Positions 63,677 through 64,000 of a DNA stretch of 64,000 nucleotides are shown here, in pieces. The stretch's first letter is position 1; the number at the start of each line of letters is the position of its first letter. This stretch comes from Campylobacter volucris. GTDB lineage: Bacteria; Campylobacterota; Campylobacteria; Campylobacterales; Campylobacteraceae. The notes below the pieces were generated by a model. That model was not told the DNA's origin. It did no database searches and worked only from the letters and a program-made list of their open reading frames with translations. A program made the translations under genes and the position numbers. The stretch is taken from the NCBI RefSeq assembly GCF_008245045.1, contig NZ_CP043428.1:806001-870000 (forward strand), read 5' to 3'.

Positions 63677-64000
63677 ATGAAAATTTTTGATATGGTAGTT
63701 ATTGGCGCTGGGCCTGCTGGTATCGCAGCTGGAGTAGAAGCAAAAATAAAAAATAAAGAAGTAATTATATTAGAAAAAGCTGATGCAATTTGTCAAACTT
63801 TAGTTAAATTTTACAAAGAAGGCAAAAGGGTTGATAAAGCTTATAAAGGTTGTGATAGCACAAATCATGGTCATATAGATTTTAACGATGGAACTAGAGA
63901 AAGCACTATAGAAACTTTTGAAAAGACAATCAAAGAACATAATCTTGAAATTAAATTTTCAAGCGAAGTTGAAAGTATCAAACAAGATGGTGAAAATTTT
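63677..64000 (+). CDS. FAD-dependent pyridine nucleotide-disulfide oxidoreductase (C-terminus cut by window edge)
   Basis: The 108 visible residues begin MKIFDMVVIGAGPAGIAAGVEA, with the dinucleotide motif G-x-G-x-x-G at residues 10-15. EVIILEKAD follows at the end of the second strand. AAAGGGAAAAG lies before the ATG. The KFYKEGKRVDKAYKG stretch is typical of the YpdA/TrxB-like single-domain oxidoreductases found in Campylobacter rather than of thioredoxin reductase proper. Redox cysteines and the second nucleotide site would lie beyond the edge. Confidence 0.85.
   Translation, partial: MKIFDMVVIGAGPAGIAAGVEAKIKNKEVIILEKADAICQTLVKFYKEGKRVDKAYKGCDSTNHGHIDFNDGTRESTIETFEKTIKEHNLEIKFSSEVESIKQDGENF

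Overview
The window is very AT-rich and dense with genes. Its gene content and order (nadE-lpxK-thrC-kdsB; aguA-CDF-aguB; macA-macB-outer-membrane factor; MotA/MotB-like pair-fba-peb4-nth) match Campylobacter, most likely the C. lari group. The genus is a firm call; the species is an inference. No tRNA, rRNA, insertion sequence or CRISPR array was found.

Region 1 (1 to about 14.85 kb) is the structural part of a siphovirus-type prophage. It is read from right to left: two early-type genes including an HNH nuclease, a probable cos site, small and large terminase, portal, HK97 gp10-like protein, a probable tail terminator, tail tube protein, G and G-T tail chaperones made by a programmed -1 frameshift, and a very long tape measure protein that runs off the left edge. 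No protease or major capsid gene lies between portal and gp10. Three late operons each start behind the same promoter-like motif. Two genes are inserted against the direction of the operons: a KAP-family P-loop NTPase between portal and terminase, with its own promoter and a two-way terminator, and a small membrane-anchored protein in front of the tape measure gene.

Region 2 (about 14.5-23.2 kb) begins with a 570-bp spacer carrying direct repeats and the probable prophage edge. Then come four collinear genes of unknown function: a 1244-residue protein with an internal duplication, a very acidic 97-residue protein, an ankyrin-repeat protein, and a 966-residue ankyrin plus BspA/DUF285-repeat protein. 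This is the least explained block of the window.

Region 3 (23.2-41.2 kb) is mainly core genome: dnaE; a selenoprotein of the SelW/Rdx type with an in-frame TGA and an apparent bSECIS hairpin; DJ-1-like protein; agmatine-to-putrescine enzymes with an efflux protein between them; a glyoxalase II-like hydrolase; the nadE-lpxK-thrC-kdsB operon ending in an amino-acid binding protein; a matching permease; DsbD; a type II NADH dehydrogenase; and a sodium symporter.

Region 4 (41.3-64 kb) holds a NitT/TauT-type ABC transporter operon led by a shortened [FeFe]-hydrogenase-like protein, a D-cysteine desulfhydrase-like enzyme, a MotA/MotB-like proton-channel pair, peb4-fba, nth, gltS, a MacAB efflux system, an RdxA-like nitroreductase, a three-part LplT-PlsC-acyl-ACP synthetase fusion, a CocE-type hydrolase paired with an MFS transporter, and the start of an FAD-dependent oxidoreductase cut by the right edge.
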